Assembly: GCF_022539665.2 (NCBI RefSeq)
Contig: NW_026712555.1
Span: forward strand, 1 to 30,392
From: Daphnia carinata
Lineage: Eukaryota; Arthropoda; Branchiopoda; Diplostraca; Daphniidae
Length of the DNA stretch: 30,392 nt
Direction: 5' to 3'
Part shown: piece by piece, positions 30,190-30,392 of the stretch
Position numbering within the stretch: position 1 is the first letter of the stretch
Layout of the letters: every line of letters starts with the position of its first letter
Program-made: the position numbers and the translations under genes
Notes under the pieces: model-generated
Database searches by the model: none
The model's input: the letters and a program-made list of their open reading frames with translations, nothing else
What the model was told of the DNA's origin: nothing

Positions 30190-30212
30190 CTGTTATATAA
30201 AAAAAATAGTAA
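30190..30212 (-). promoter_or_regulatory. Splice acceptor touching the envelope start codon
   Basis: On the minus strand TTACTATTTTTTTTATATAACAG ends exactly at the base before ATG (positions 30212 to 30190): a TTACTAT branch-point-like sequence, a T8 tract and AG. This suggests a spliced subgenomic env RNA, as in retroviruses and errantiviruses. The donor would be upstream, outside the window. Confidence 0.62.
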
Positions 30213-30255
30213 TTTTATTACTACAGGTTTTTTTTTTTTTTTTTTTTAGTTTTGC

Positions 30256-30392
30256 TTAATAAGTTCTTTTCCTAAGATTATAGCGGGCATTTCTCGAATT
30301 GGTTGGGGTGTTTGGTTCGGCATAGGACATTCTTTGGTTTTTGATCAGGGTACAGGATTCGTGGAGTTTTTTTCTGTTTTCAAATTTAATGG
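30256..30392 (-). CDS. C-terminal tail of a pol-like frame
   Basis: About 45 codons run open from the right edge to a TAA at 30256-30258, ending RYNLRKRTY after a Pro/Asn-rich spacer (AEPNTPTNSRNA). A basic RYNLR-type tail is a common ending of Ty3/gypsy Pol polyproteins (from memory). It stops 66 bases before the envelope ATG. Too short to identify with certainty; the reverse transcriptase itself lies beyond the window. Confidence 0.45.
   Translation of the reverse strand, partial: IKFENRKKLHESCTLIKNQRMSYAEPNTPTNSRNARYNLRKRTY

Larger units (their letters stand above)
23543..30392 (-). mobile_element. LTR retroelement C with envelope and ankyrin genes (3' half)
   Basis: A minus-strand element whose 3' LTR (23543-23907) is abutted by a polypurine tract. 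Upstream lie an ankyrin-repeat gene, a broken virus-type glycoprotein with lectin segments, a splice acceptor and the tail of a pol-like frame that runs off the right edge. The order pol, env, accessory gene, 3' LTR is what makes it a retrovirus-like element and not a set of host genes. gag, most of pol and the 5' LTR should lie to the right of the window. Lineage (Ty3/gypsy, BEL/Pao or other) is unresolved; the pol tail favours Ty3/gypsy slightly. Confidence 0.8.

Overview
The window looks like nuclear DNA of an arthropod, most likely a water flea (Daphnia-type crustacean). The evidence is eukaryotic genes with short GT-AG introns (several under 130 bases), arthropod-style core promoters (TATA plus TCAGTT initiator), a secreted Tyr-Tyr-Thr repeat protein of a kind I associate with Daphnia, and several LTR retroelements. 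The species call is an inference; nothing here proves it.

Layout. Bases 1-3942 are the 3' part of a plus-strand Ty3/gypsy element (A), with a broken pol, a polypurine tract and a 249-bp LTR. Bases 3943-16102 are host DNA with few genes: a frameshifted Tyr-rich secreted protein gene (6744-7350) whose promoter carries a 501-bp solo LTR (7382-7882, 4-bp target duplication); an intact seven-exon CAP/venom-allergen-5-like gene (10726-12015); a partial, intron-containing copy of that gene's last exons (13514-13898); a small spliced gene with weak PC4-like character (14350-14706); and several unrecognised coding relics. Bases 16103-23542 are a minus-strand Ty3/gypsy element (B) with both LTRs, tRNA-Leu-type primer site, gag, a textbook A AAA AAC frameshift site, protease-RT-RNase H and integrase. 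Its right-hand LTR carries a 31-bp minisatellite. Bases 23543-30392 are the 3' half of a third minus-strand element (C), inserted into that minisatellite.

Element C is the most unusual part. In transcription order it has the tail of a pol-like frame, a splice acceptor touching the next start codon, a broken virus-type envelope glycoprotein split over several frames and carrying ricin-type beta-trefoil lectin segments plus a Thr-rich mucin-like stretch, then an acidic ankyrin-repeat protein gene with what looks like its own TATA/initiator promoter, then a polypurine tract and a 365-bp LTR. An envelope plus an accessory gene between env and the 3' LTR recalls the layout of complex retroviruses. 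Element C is damaged: several frameshifts and a 0.35-kb inverted-repeat insertion break the glycoprotein, and one frameshift breaks the ankyrin gene.

How parts relate: elements A and B share an identical 14-base polypurine tract and the same Pol architecture, so they belong to one family. B landed in an older coding-like sequence (15816-16102), and C landed in B's 5' LTR, giving a nested stack. Single-base frameshifts are frequent in the window (in all three elements and the Tyr-rich gene), so read or assembly error has to be weighed against real decay; the seven-exon CAP gene is fully in frame.
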